Assembly: GCA_022241475.1 (NCBI GenBank)
Contig: JAKOMT010000002.1
Coordinates: forward strand, 1 to 24,924
Direction of reading: 5' to 3'
DNA: 24,924 nt
Source: Microvirga sp.
GTDB lineage: Bacteria; Pseudomonadota; Alphaproteobacteria; Rhizobiales; Beijerinckiaceae
Made by a program: the position numbers and the translations under genes. This document shows positions 16,019 to 23,850 of this stretch, in pieces; the first letter of the stretch is position 1; each line of letters starts with the position of its first letter. A model generated the notes under the pieces. It saw only the letters and a list, made by a program, of their open reading frames with translations. It ran no database searches and was not told where the DNA came from.

Positions 16019-18277
16019 TTAACACCCGCCCACGATCGCGACCGTCCGCTGGGCGTAAGTCCGAACCTCAGTTTCGACGAACGGAGTGTCGGGATCATGG
16101 TGGAAGGGCGCGGTATAGCCGTTGATGTCGTCTAGCTCGTCGTATTGCGGCATCAGCGGATGGGCCGGGTCGCCCCGGATGATCGCTAGCATATCGCCCA
16201 ACCATTTCCCCTCAAGAATTTGGTTCGGGAACCGATAGCGAATGTACTTCTCTAGCAACGGTCGCATGATCATCCGCATATCGCGCGCATCGCCGCTGCG
16301 CCCCTCGGCGAAATCCAGCAGCCGCATATGGTCGTGCAGATAGCCTTCCCTGACCTCGCGCTCGATATCCCACGATTCGACCGACGAGCAGCCCGCGCTC
16401 GCTGAGATCTGAAGCGGTGTGCACGTCGCGTCGTGAATCTTGTCGCGCACAGCGTTGAGGAAGAACTTGTCATGGCTGAGCAGGATGACTTGCGCAGCCT
16501 TGCCTGGCTCGCCCGTTCGCACGATTTCCTTCGCGGTCATCGCCCTGCGAAAGTCGTCGAGGCTGGTGAAGGGATCATCGAACACGACGATCTTTCTTGC
16601 GATATCAAGATCACGCTTTAGCTGGGACAGGAAGAAGGCGAGCGCGAAAGTGTTCTTGTCACCGGCGCTCATCGTGGTGTCGAAGCCAGGATCATCTGCA
16701 CTGGACTTCGTCACATCAATATCACTGGTGTCAAAGCGCAGGCAATAGGTCGACTGCGGCACCTTGCCAACATAGTTCTTACTACATTGTGCAAGACGGA
16801 AGCTTGCGCCGAACAACGCCAGAAACCGATTGATGTCGGCTTCATAGGCGCCAAGAATCGTCGAGTCATAGGTATCGAGTTCGTCCTTCTTCGCCTCCTT
16901 CGCTTCAACGAGCGCCTTCTTCTCGCTGAGCAGCGTGTCGTATTTCGTGGCCAGACTGAGCACTGGCTCAGAGTGCCGCTTCTTCACCGCTTGAAGCGCA
17001 GCGAGCGTCGCTTCGGCGCTGGCTCTGTTCGCGACGGCATTTGCATCCTTCACCGCTTGTATGCGGCGGTTCCCCTCAACGAACATCGCCACGTCGGCGT
17101 CCAGTTCAACGCATGTCGCCGACCAAGTAGCTTGCGCCTCGATGAAGGCGGTGGATGGTTCCAACGGCTCCAATGGCGCCTTGGCCTTCGCCACCAACAT
17201 CGCTTTGGCTGCGTCGAGCAGAGCCCCGACCTCATCGCTGATACGATCGGCAGCGCCCGATGGATTATAGCCGTGATCGCAATAGGCCTTCCAAAACTCA
17301 GCGTCAGTCGAGACCTGCACAAAGCTCTGTTCGACCCGGAGCGCGGCCGTCGATGACAGCGCCTGATCGAGCTTGGTGCTCATATCGGCGATGGCGGCCT
17401 TATGTGCGGCATATGCCTCGCTGAAATAGCCGCGGTAGGCCTCGATTAGACTGTTGCCGTCGAGCGATGTCGCACAGAAGGGGCAGAGATCGTCGACGAT
17501 GTGAGGCAAGCCTTGCGACAACCATACCTCGCCGCCATCGCGGAAACGATGATGCGCAAGCTGCCCCTGAACCCGCGCCGACGCGTCGGCGGCGATCCCG
17601 TCAACGCCTTTGGCCAGCAGGTCGAGAAACCCGTTCGGCAAGGCAGGCAGCGACGGCACGCTCAACAGGTTGCGAGATGCGATCGCTACGCCATCGTTTA
17701 TAGCCTTGAGAACTCTCGCCGCCCTGTCGATCTTATCGTCGATGTTGGCATCCGCCGGGAGCTTCCGAAATGCTTCCAGCTTGATGCTGGCGGGGACATG
17801 CTGCTCCAGAACCCTCTTCTCGGCCCCTATTTCTGATTGCTTTGCGGTAGCCGCGGCGTCGAGCCGATCCACCTCCTCGGCCAATGCAACGCCTTTTGGA
17901 CCGACGACAATCCGATAGAAATTACGACGATGCTCGACATCGATCTGATCGCCTCCGTGAACATTCTCGGTGACAAACTGCTGATCGAAAATGTGAATGT
18001 CGGGCTGCGCAGACGTCCAGGCACCGCCTGAAAATCGAACTGGGCCGCCGTCAAGGAGTAGCCCGACTTCGGGTTCCGAGGTGGCCAAGAAGGTTTTTCG
18101 GCGCTGGATGAGTTTGGGCTCATTGAGCTGGAGGGAGCGAAGAATGGCGCAAAGGGTCGTCTTGCCGCGTCCGTTACCGCCGTAGATTAGCGTAAAGTGG
18201 CCATACTCACCCCCGCTGATGCGCGCCGCCTTAAACCGACCGACATTATTAATTTTGGTAATTTTCTTCAAAAACAT
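16019..18277 (-). CDS. SMC/RecF-like ATPase with zinc-hook-like CPFC and candidate C-terminal anticodon-nuclease domain (RloC/PrrC-like, AAA_13 type)
   Basis: The product has 752 residues. In order: Walker A GGNGRGKTT at 33-41; charged helical, coiled-coil-like stretches; a CPFC motif at 265-268, like the zinc hook of Rad50 and RloC; a second helical stretch to about 470; ABC signature MSAGDK at 536-541; Walker B IVVFDDPFTSLD at 563-574; and H-loop LLSHDKFF at 599-606. The C-terminal ~100 residues hold R672-PLL-E676 and then His726-His727 in YTAPFHHD. This resembles the Arg-x3-Glu...His triad described for PrrC and RloC tRNA anticodon nucleases. The order Walker A, hook, Walker B, nuclease matches RloC, which is about 800 residues. 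Start 18277 is chosen because AGGAG lies 8 bases upstream and the product then begins MFLKKITKINNVGRF, the usual family start; the frame stays open to 18526. G+C is in the mid-50s percent, below the neighbours, suggesting transfer. Nuclease function is inferred. Confidence 0.78.
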   Translation of the reverse strand: MFLKKITKINNVGRFKAARISGGEYGHFTLIYGGNGRGKTTLCAILRSLQLNEPKLIQRRKTFLATSEPEVGLLLDGGPVRFSGGAWTSAQPDIHIFDQQFVTENVHGGDQIDVEHRRNFYRIVVGPKGVALAEEVDRLDAAATAKQSEIGAEKRVLEQHVPASIKLEAFRKLPADANIDDKIDRAARVLKAINDGVAIASRNLLSVPSLPALPNGFLDLLAKGVDGIAADASARVQGQLAHHRFRDGGEVWLSQGLPHIVDDLCPFCATSLDGNSLIEAYRGYFSEAYAAHKAAIADMSTKLDQALSSTAALRVEQSFVQVSTDAEFWKAYCDHGYNPSGAADRISDEVGALLDAAKAMLVAKAKAPLEPLEPSTAFIEAQATWSATCVELDADVAMFVEGNRRIQAVKDANAVANRASAEATLAALQAVKKRHSEPVLSLATKYDTLLSEKKALVEAKEAKKDELDTYDSTILGAYEADINRFLALFGASFRLAQCSKNYVGKVPQSTYCLRFDTSDIDVTKSSADDPGFDTTMSAGDKNTFALAFFLSQLKRDLDIARKIVVFDDPFTSLDDFRRAMTAKEIVRTGEPGKAAQVILLSHDKFFLNAVRDKIHDATCTPLQISASAGCSSVESWDIEREVREGYLHDHMRLLDFAEGRSGDARDMRMIMRPLLEKYIRYRFPNQILEGKWLGDMLAIIRGDPAHPLMPQYDELDDINGYTAPFHHDPDTPFVETEVRTYAQRTVAIVGGC

Positions 18278-18281
18278 GAAT

Positions 18282-18530
18282 CTATCTCCTGCGATAACCA
18301 AATTCGTTGCCGGATCGATTCGCCTCAAGCCAATCCAGAATAACAGAGTAGGGGTTAGTGCAACTGTGCGCGAGATTAGCTCCGAACCGGTCCAGATCAT
18401 TCCGCAGCGAGTTTGCCGCAGCATGCGCCGCACGGGCGATGTGCGCCCCCGCCGGTCTGCCTCCCGGATCAACGTTGCCAAAGCTAGCCCAAACTTTGCG
18501 CTCGGAAACAAGGTCCGCCGAGTCATCCAA
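18282..18530 (-). CDS. Small unknown protein coupled to the RloC-like ATPase (possible gene or 5'-truncated remnant)
   Basis: An 82-residue frame ends in TAG at 18282-18284, four bases before the ATPase ATG, and its last codons overlap the ATPase ribosome site (AGGAG at 18286-18290). That layout suggests translational coupling. The translation looks like a real soluble protein: SERKVWASFGNVDPGG, then an Ala-rich helix HIARAAHAAANSLRND, then NPYSVILDWLEANRSG. Codon use in this frame is mixed and similar to the ATPase gene. The only start is TTG at 18530, with GGGAGG about 14 bases upstream, and an in-frame TAG lies two codons before it. It could therefore be a true TTG-started gene or the tail of a larger gene cut when the segment integrated. 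No family is recognised. Confidence 0.4.
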   Translation of the reverse strand: MDDSADLVSERKVWASFGNVDPGGRPAGAHIARAAHAAANSLRNDLDRFGANLAHSCTNPYSVILDWLEANRSGNEFGYRRR

Positions 18531-18615
18531 GCCCCACTATCCCCCCTCCCCCTCCAATGCTAAACGCCCCTCCATGTCCCGCGCCCCGTAGGCGCCCGTA
18601 TACAAGGAGACACGC

Positions 18616-19395
18616 ATGGATCTCGGCCTCAAGGGCAAGCGCGCCCTCGTCCTCTCCTCCAGCCGGGGCCTCGGCCTCGCTTCGGCCCGTTCGCTCGCGA
18701 ACGAAGGCGCGGAAGTGTTCATGACGGCGCGCAGCGGCGACAAGCTTGACGCGGCGGTCAAGGACATCGTCGCCTCGGGCGGCAAGGCGCATGCGCTCGC
18801 GGCGGACCTCACGAACGAGACGGACAGAATCTTCGAGGCGGCCGTCGCGGCCATGGGCGGGGTCGATATTCTCGTGGCCAATACCGGCGGGCCTCCCGCG
18901 CGCATGGCGGTCGACGTCGCGGCCGAGGACTGGACGCCCTATTTCGAGGCCATGGTGAAGCCCGTCTTCCGGCTCGGCTCGCTGGCGCTGCCCGGCATGC
19001 GCGAGCGCGGCTTCGGGCGCCTCCTCGTGATCGCCTCCTCGGGCGTGATCCAGCCGATCCCCAACCTCGCCATGTCGAACGCGCTGCGCTCGGCGATCGT
19101 CGGCTGGGCGAAGACGCTCGCCGGCGAGGTCGCGCAGGACGGCGTCACGGTCAATCTCGTCCTGCCCGGCCGGATCAAGACCGACCGCACGGACGAACTC
19201 GACGCCGCCAACGCCAAGCGCCAGGGCAAGAGCGTCGAGGACATCTCGGCCGCCGCCCGCGCCGCGATTCCCGCCGGCCGCTACGGCGATCCGCGCGAAT
19301 TCGCCGACGTCGTGTGCTTCCTCGCCTCGCAGCGCGCGAGCTACGTGACGGGCTCGCTCGTGCGCGTCGACGGCGGGGCGATCAGGAGCGTCTGA
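18616..19395 (+). CDS. SDR-family protein with degenerate NAD-binding and catalytic motifs
   Basis: The 259-residue product has the short-chain dehydrogenase Rossmann fold. The early segment KGKRALVLSSSRGLGLASAR replaces the usual TGxxxGIG with SSSRGLG at 14-20, NNAG is replaced by ANTGG at 88-92, and the C-terminus has YVTGSLVRVDGG. The catalytic YxxxK is missing: after the conserved Ser141/142 the sequence is NLAMSNALRSA, with Ser154 and Arg158 or neighbours in those positions. This corresponds to the beta-ketoacyl-reductase-like SDR subgroup known to lack the standard tetrad. AAGGAG sits upstream of the ATG. It is probably an oxidoreductase with altered chemistry or a non-catalytic binding protein; the substrate is unknown. 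It converges on radC with 20 bases between the stops. Confidence 0.85.
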   Translation: MDLGLKGKRALVLSSSRGLGLASARSLANEGAEVFMTARSGDKLDAAVKDIVASGGKAHALAADLTNETDRIFEAAVAAMGGVDILVANTGGPPARMAVDVAAEDWTPYFEAMVKPVFRLGSLALPGMRERGFGRLLVIASSGVIQPIPNLAMSNALRSAIVGWAKTLAGEVAQDGVTVNLVLPGRIKTDRTDELDAANAKRQGKSVEDISAAARAAIPAGRYGDPREFADVVCFLASQRASYVTGSLVRVDGGAIRSV

Positions 19396-19415
19396 GACGG
19401 GGCGCGCTCCCCAAG

Positions 19416-20123
19416 TCAGAACAGCTTGAGCCCTTTCAGGCTCACATGCCCCTCGCGTCCGACGATGATGTGGTCGTGGACGGCGATCCCTAAGGGCTTG
19501 GCCACCTCCACGATCTCGCGGGTCATGCGGATATCGGCCTGCGAGGGCGTCGGGTCGCCGGAGGGGTGGTTGTGCACGAGGATGATCGCCGTCGCCGAAA
19601 GTTCGAGCGCGCGCTTGACGACTTCGCGGGTGTAGACCGGCGTGTGGTCGACCGTGCCCGATTGCTGCACCTCGTCGGCGATCAGCGCGTTGCGCTTGTC
19701 GAGGAAGAGCAGGCGGAACTGCTCCTTCTCGGCGAAGGCCATCGCCGTGCGGCAATAGGCGATCACCTCGCTCCATGAGGAGAGCACCGGGCGCTTGGCC
19801 ACCGCGCCCTTGGCGAGGCGCCGGGCCGAGGCCTCGACGATCTTGAAATCGGTTATCGTCGCCTCGCCCATGCCGGAGATTTCGGAGAGCCGCGTCGGCG
19901 AGGCGGCGAGCGCTTCCGCGAAGCCGCCGAAGCGGCGCACCAGTTCCTTGGCGAGCGGCTTCACGTCCCGGCGCGGGATCGAGCGGAACAGCACCAGTTC
20001 CAGCAACTCATAGTCGGGCAGCGCGTCGCCGCCGACGTCGACGAAGCGGGCGCGCAGCCGGTCGCGATGGCCGTGATAATGCGGCGTCTCGTATTCCCGA
20101 GAGTCCCTATCTCCCGCGCCCAT
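19416..20123 (-). CDS. radC: RadC family JAB/MPN-domain protein
   Basis: The 235-residue product has an N-terminal helix-hairpin-helix-like part ([14 protein letters not shown] at 33-46, ISGMGEATI at 82-90) and a C-terminal JAB1/MPN domain. The JAMM metal motif is complete: His184-x-His186-x7-Ser194-x2-Asp197 in [14 protein letters not shown]. RadC is conserved and often listed as a DNA-repair protein, but the original phenotype in E. coli was traced to another gene and its activity is still unclear. The start at 20123 is chosen because GGAGG precedes it closely and the length is then normal (about 225-240); the frame is open further upstream, within map. It lies 101 bases downstream of map on the same strand, probably co-transcribed. 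Confidence 0.92.
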   Translation of the reverse strand: MGAGDRDSREYETPHYHGHRDRLRARFVDVGGDALPDYELLELVLFRSIPRRDVKPLAKELVRRFGGFAEALAASPTRLSEISGMGEATITDFKIVEASARRLAKGAVAKRPVLSSWSEVIAYCRTAMAFAEKEQFRLLFLDKRNALIADEVQQSGTVDHTPVYTREVVKRALELSATAIILVHNHPSGDPTPSQADIRMTREIVEVAKPLGIAVHDHIIVGREGHVSLKGLKLF

Positions 20124-20224
20124 GCGCCTCCGGCCCGAACATGCAGCCGGAACCCGATTCCCGGCGGCTCCATCTAGCCACGGGAGGCGCGCGCGAGAAA
20201 GCGCGAAGATTGCAAATTCAGCGC

Positions 20225-21046
20225 TTATGCAATCTGGAACGGCGGCTTGTCGTAGCCCTTGGGCGAGAGCGTGAAGATCTCGACGCCCGTCTCGGTTATG
20301 CCGATCGTGTGCTCGAACTGGGCGGAAAGCGAACGGTCGCGCGTCACCGCCGTCCAGCCGTCGCCGAGCACTTTCACGTGGGGCCGGCCGAGATTGATCA
20401 TCGGCTCGATCGTGAAGATCATGCCGGCCTTCAACGGCACGTCGTAGGACGGTTCGACGAAATGCAGGATCGTCGGCGCGTCGTGGAAGACGCGGCCGAG
20501 CCCGTGGCCGCAGAAATCGCGAACGACGGAGCAGCGTTCGGCTTCGGCGTAGGTCTGGATGGCGCGGCCGATATCGTTCGTCGAGCCGCCGTGCTTGACC
20601 GCCGCGATGCCGCGCATCAGGCACTCATAGGTGATCTCGCACAGGCGCTGCGCCTTGCGCGGAACCTCGCCGACGTAGAACATCCGGCTCGAATCCCCAT
20701 GCCAGCCGTCGACGATGAGCGTGATGTCGATATTGACGATATCGCCGTCGCGCAAAGGCTTGTCGTTGGGGATGCCGTGGCAGACGACGTGGTTGATCGA
20801 GGTGCAGATCGATTTCGGATAGCCGCGATAGAGCAAGGGCGCGGGATAGGCGCCGTGGTCCATGGCGAACTGGAAGGCGATCTCGTCGAGATATTCGGTG
20901 GTGACGCCCGGCTTCACGAGTTCGGCCATCAGGTCGAGCGCCTGCGCGGTGAGCCGCCCGGCCTTACGCATCGCCTCGAAGCCTTCCGCTCCGTGGATGG
21001 GCGGGGTCTCCGAGCGCCCCTCGATCACGTCGTCGTCGATCATCAT
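20225..21046 (-). CDS. map: Methionine aminopeptidase, type I
   Basis: This cytosolic metalloenzyme removes the initiator Met from nascent proteins. The 273-residue product has all five metal ligands: the two Asp in DGWHGDSS, the His in GHGLGRVFH, Glu in IEPM and Glu in QFEHT. The substrate-pocket region ([16 protein letters not shown]) is also intact. Start choice is uncertain: ATGs at 21046 and 21043 are adjacent, with GAGGA about 11 bases upstream of the first, and an in-frame ATG at 21079 would add 11 residues. Length is within the type I range (about 250-275). It probably forms an operon with radC and is divergent from the FkbM-type gene. Confidence 0.95.
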   Translation of the reverse strand: MMIDDDVIEGRSETPPIHGAEGFEAMRKAGRLTAQALDLMAELVKPGVTTEYLDEIAFQFAMDHGAYPAPLLYRGYPKSICTSINHVVCHGIPNDKPLRDGDIVNIDITLIVDGWHGDSSRMFYVGEVPRKAQRLCEITYECLMRGIAAVKHGGSTNDIGRAIQTYAEAERCSVVRDFCGHGLGRVFHDAPTILHFVEPSYDVPLKAGMIFTIEPMINLGRPHVKVLGDGWTAVTRDRSLSAQFEHTIGITETGVEIFTLSPKGYDKPPFQIA

Positions 21047-21138
21047 GCGTCGCGTTGTCCTCTGTCCGCTCGGGACCATAAGGTTTTCAGCATATGGCGC
21101 AAGAGCATGGCGAGCGAAAGGCGCCCGCGCGACGCGGG

Positions 21139-21164
21139 CCTTGCGAGGCGGACCTTGCGAGGCG
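21139..21164. repeat. Tandem 12-base repeat in the map/methyltransferase gap
   Basis: CCTTGCGAGGCG occurs at 21139-21150 and again at 21153-21164, a 14-base period. Each unit holds the imperfect palindrome CCT-TGCG-AGG. It lies between the divergent map and FkbM-type genes, so it could be a small operator or chance duplication; if the methyltransferase starts further upstream the repeat would be coding. Confidence 0.35.
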
Positions 21165-21247
21165 CCGCCAAGACGGCCATAAGCGGTTGCGACGCCGGGG
21201 CGGACGGCTCCGGCGGCGATGCGACACCGATTTCCGAGACGAACGAC

Positions 21248-22075
21248 ATGTCGGATTCAGCGCCATTCGGCGCCTACGCCCCGAGCGGCCTCGTCGCCTG
21301 GGTTCTCGACCGGACCGCCGAGGCGAAAGACGCCTGGCTCTCCAAGCGGATCTCCTTCCTCCTGCGGCGGATCGCGATCGCGCGGCTGCGCGGAAAGCCC
21401 GTCGACGTCGAACGACTCGGCGCGCGCATGCGGCTGTTTCCCTACAACAACGTCTGCGAGAAGCGGGTTCTGTTCACGCCGCAATTCTTCGATCCCGATG
21501 AGCGCGAGATCCTGCGGGCGCATCTGCGCGACGGTTATGTGTTCGTGGATATCGGCGCGAATATCGGAGCCTATTCGCTGTTCGTCGCAGCCAACGCCGG
21601 AGCGGACGCGCGCATCCTCTGCGTCGAGCCGCAGCCGGCGATTTTCGATCGGCTCGTCTACAACATCCGTCAGAATCCCGGGGCGGTGATCAAGGCGGTC
21701 GACTGCGCCGTCGCCGACAAGCCCGGCGAACTGACGCTCTTTCTCGATCCGCGCAACAGCGGCGAGGCCAGCGTGAAGATCGTGGGCTCCGGGCAGGCCC
21801 AGCCCATCCGCGTGCCGGCGACGACGCTCCTCGAACTCGTCGAGGCCGAGGGCTACGGCCATATCGACGCGATCAAGCTGGACGTCGAGGGCGCGGAGGA
21901 CATCATCCTCGAGCCCTTCCTGCGCAACGCGCCGGCGGCGCTGCATCCGCGCATGATCATCGTGGAGGACGGCTCCGGCCGCTGGCAGATCGACCTGCCG
22001 GAATTCCTCGCCGGATGCGGCTACAGGCTGTTGCGCAAGACGCGGCTGAACCTCGTTTACGAGAAGGCGGAGTGA
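21248..22075 (+). CDS. FkbM-family methyltransferase
   Basis: The 275-residue product has a class I SAM-dependent fold. The SAM-binding motif I reads VFVDIGANIGAYSLFVA at about 98-114, followed by an acidic residue in CVEPQP and by DAIKLDVEGAED, the FkbM-type motif near 210. FkbM members O-methylate sugars, lipids or natural products, often in surface polysaccharide synthesis; the acceptor here cannot be predicted. The N-terminal ~60 residues (DRTAEAKDAWLSKRISFLLRR) are basic and helical, perhaps membrane-associating. The ATG at 21248 has only a weak GAGACGA upstream; an in-frame ATG at 21104 would add 48 basic, low-complexity residues and is less likely. The gene stops 4 bases before the end of the low-G+C gene on the other strand. 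Confidence 0.85.
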   Translation: MSDSAPFGAYAPSGLVAWVLDRTAEAKDAWLSKRISFLLRRIAIARLRGKPVDVERLGARMRLFPYNNVCEKRVLFTPQFFDPDEREILRAHLRDGYVFVDIGANIGAYSLFVAANAGADARILCVEPQPAIFDRLVYNIRQNPGAVIKAVDCAVADKPGELTLFLDPRNSGEASVKIVGSGQAQPIRVPATTLLELVEAEGYGHIDAIKLDVEGAEDIILEPFLRNAPAALHPRMIIVEDGSGRWQIDLPEFLAGCGYRLLRKTRLNLVYEKAE

Positions 22076-22079
22076 GAAC

Positions 22080-23648
22080 TTACTTCTTTGGCGAATCCGG
22101 AAGACGCAAGGTGTAGTATGAATTCGGATCGCGTTTTTTTGTTGATTTAAACTCCAAAATGCCACGTTCGGTTAGTCTCTGGAGCTTTTTTTGGGCGGTC
22201 TGCCAGTAAGTTGTCGACAAAACCCGCAAGGCATCTGTTGGCTTGATCGTCTTGTTTTCAATTACAAAATTAACAATCCGACGCTCATCCTCATCGAGTG
22301 AAAATGATATTGACTCGCCGAGAATTTTATAAGCTTCCGAATCAAGAGAATTCGTACGATTCGCAACCTCATTATATAGTGTTGCGATAACAGCATTCGG
22401 CTTGCCTACAAACTTTGGCTGTGGAAGTTTGGCCTCACTCATTTCACGCTTAATACGCTGCGTTCCCTCCCCGATGAGTCGAACTTCTCCATACTCTCTC
22501 ATGGCAAACATCAAGAATGGGTTTCGAGGCTTATGAAACAAATTTTCTGGCGTTACTTGCGGCATAAATGTTCCAGGACTCTGAACTGACAAATGATCGT
22601 CAAAAATTTTTACAAATATTGGAGAATTTTTATCATGGTACGACCTATGAACAACAGCGTTCACTACCAATTCATACCATGCATCTCGCGGATATTCAGG
22701 AACTGGGTAGAATTTTCCATTCTTAAATTCTGTAAATTCACGAAGATTTCCATCTATCAAAGATGCGGTTTCTTTAATCACATCAACGACATTACCAGAT
22801 ATAATTCTGTCCTTTATTACATTATACTCCACACCCGATTTCTCTTCAGTACCATTAAATCTTAAAAAATGTACATACGCTCCAGGGAAGACCAGCTGAG
22901 GATCTATTGCAAAAAGAAGGGCGCAGACATTGTAGGGTATAAAAACGCCATTATTATATTTACCCATGCGCATTGATTGAAGCAATTCTTCGCTTGAAAG
23001 CGAATCTGAACCACCTCTTGTCTCACGAAGACGCTGAGAGAACTTTATTATACTGTTATATTGAAAATCATCGGGATACTGCAAATTGCAAGGCTCCAAT
23101 TCGAAAGCACGCTCTCCCTTATTAATTCTAAATTCTTGCTTCTCAGCCTCACTGAGACGACGCGTCTTGTCTGCCTCACGGCAATACGCGTTATGATCCG
23201 TACATTCAACCAGCCGATTCTCGACATAAAAAACTCTAATCAGAATAATAAAATCATCTTCGTCATTAGCATTGACGCACTGTAAGCGTCGTGTCTTGAA
23301 GCGTCCGTCGGGGCACCTGTCTCGTCCAGCCGATTCGATTTCAGCGATGCGTCCACCATCAAGAGACTTGCAGCCAGAAATCCTTCCATCGTCTTCTATG
23401 CCAATGGCAATAACGCCCCCTTCGATAGCTGGCCCATTCCCGAATCCCGAAAGCAGTTGGGCAAGCACATTAGGCTGGACCCGACTCGATTTCCTATCAA
23501 ACCGCCCATCCTCAACGAGGCGCCGGATTAACTGCCAATCGTCGCATTCAAAAATTGCATCTGGTCGATAAACGGCCTCAAGAGCTGGGCGCTCAAGAAT
23601 CTGGAGTAACGACAATTGCTCAGCCAATTGGCCCTCGGAAATTTTCAC
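22080..23648 (-). CDS. Schlafen/AlbA_2-domain ATP-binding protein (RecG-C-terminus-like)
   Basis: The frame runs 569 codons from a TTG at 23789; I favour the GTG at 23648 (522 residues) because similarity to the family begins just after it. Numbered from the TTG: an AlbA_2/Schlafen domain at about 85-215 (EDGRFDRKSSRV, GGVIAIGIEDDGRISG), a linker, a HATPase_c_4-type segment at about 366-460 (ELVVNAVVHRSYHD, LSVQSPGTF, GEGTQRIKREM) and a C-terminal winged helix at about 500-565. Such proteins are usually annotated as putative transcriptional regulators or RecG-like helicases without a helicase core; some relatives occur in phage-defence loci. G+C is about 40%, far below the neighbours, so the gene is probably acquired. 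There is no in-frame ATG in the first 270 codons and no strong ribosome site, so the 5' end may be truncated. Confidence 0.75.
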   Translation of the reverse strand: MKISEGQLAEQLSLLQILERPALEAVYRPDAIFECDDWQLIRRLVEDGRFDRKSSRVQPNVLAQLLSGFGNGPAIEGGVIAIGIEDDGRISGCKSLDGGRIAEIESAGRDRCPDGRFKTRRLQCVNANDEDDFIILIRVFYVENRLVECTDHNAYCREADKTRRLSEAEKQEFRINKGERAFELEPCNLQYPDDFQYNSIIKFSQRLRETRGGSDSLSSEELLQSMRMGKYNNGVFIPYNVCALLFAIDPQLVFPGAYVHFLRFNGTEEKSGVEYNVIKDRIISGNVVDVIKETASLIDGNLREFTEFKNGKFYPVPEYPRDAWYELVVNAVVHRSYHDKNSPIFVKIFDDHLSVQSPGTFMPQVTPENLFHKPRNPFLMFAMREYGEVRLIGEGTQRIKREMSEAKLPQPKFVGKPNAVIATLYNEVANRTNSLDSEAYKILGESISFSLDEDERRIVNFVIENKTIKPTDALRVLSTTYWQTAQKKLQRLTERGILEFKSTKKRDPNSYYTLRLPDSPKK

Positions 23649-23796
23649 AAAGCTCAAGCATGCTCGAGCATTCCATTTATTGCGCGACAGGATATCGCGC
23701 CCTCCATCTTCACTACCAAAGATGGCAGTTAGAACGAGGGGGCGACCGCCTTTAACAATAACAATGAGAAAAAATAGCGCCAGTGGCAAGCCGACG

Positions 23797-23826
23797 AAAA
23801 AGGCCCCGGATCGCTCCGGGGCCTTC
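23797..23826 (-). terminator. Rho-independent terminator of groEL
   Basis: An 11-bp perfect stem (AAGGCCCCGGA at 23800-23810, TCCGGGGCCTT at 23815-23825) with a TCGC loop (GCGA when read in the groEL direction) is followed, in that direction, by a T-run formed by the AAAA at 23797-23800. It starts about 25 bases after the groEL stop, the classic position for the end of the groESL operon. Confidence 0.9.
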
Positions 23827-23850
23827 GTGTTTCTGGCTGGATCGCCGGAC

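Noticed and set aside
18278..18526. N-terminal extension of the RloC-like ATPase by 83 residues.
   Set aside because: The family start motif and an AGGAG ribosome site point to ATG 18277, and the overlapping 82-codon frame in this stretch looks more protein-like.
15970..18562. CAATGCT occurs near both ends of the accessory segment (about 15970 and 18556) and might be a target-site duplication.
   Set aside because: Seven shared bases with differing surroundings are expected by chance over this length, and no terminal inverted repeats or integrase were seen.
19416..20123. radC as part of the mobile or defence content, since RadC homologues occur on mobile elements.
   Set aside because: It has host-like G+C and sits in the common chromosomal map-radC arrangement.
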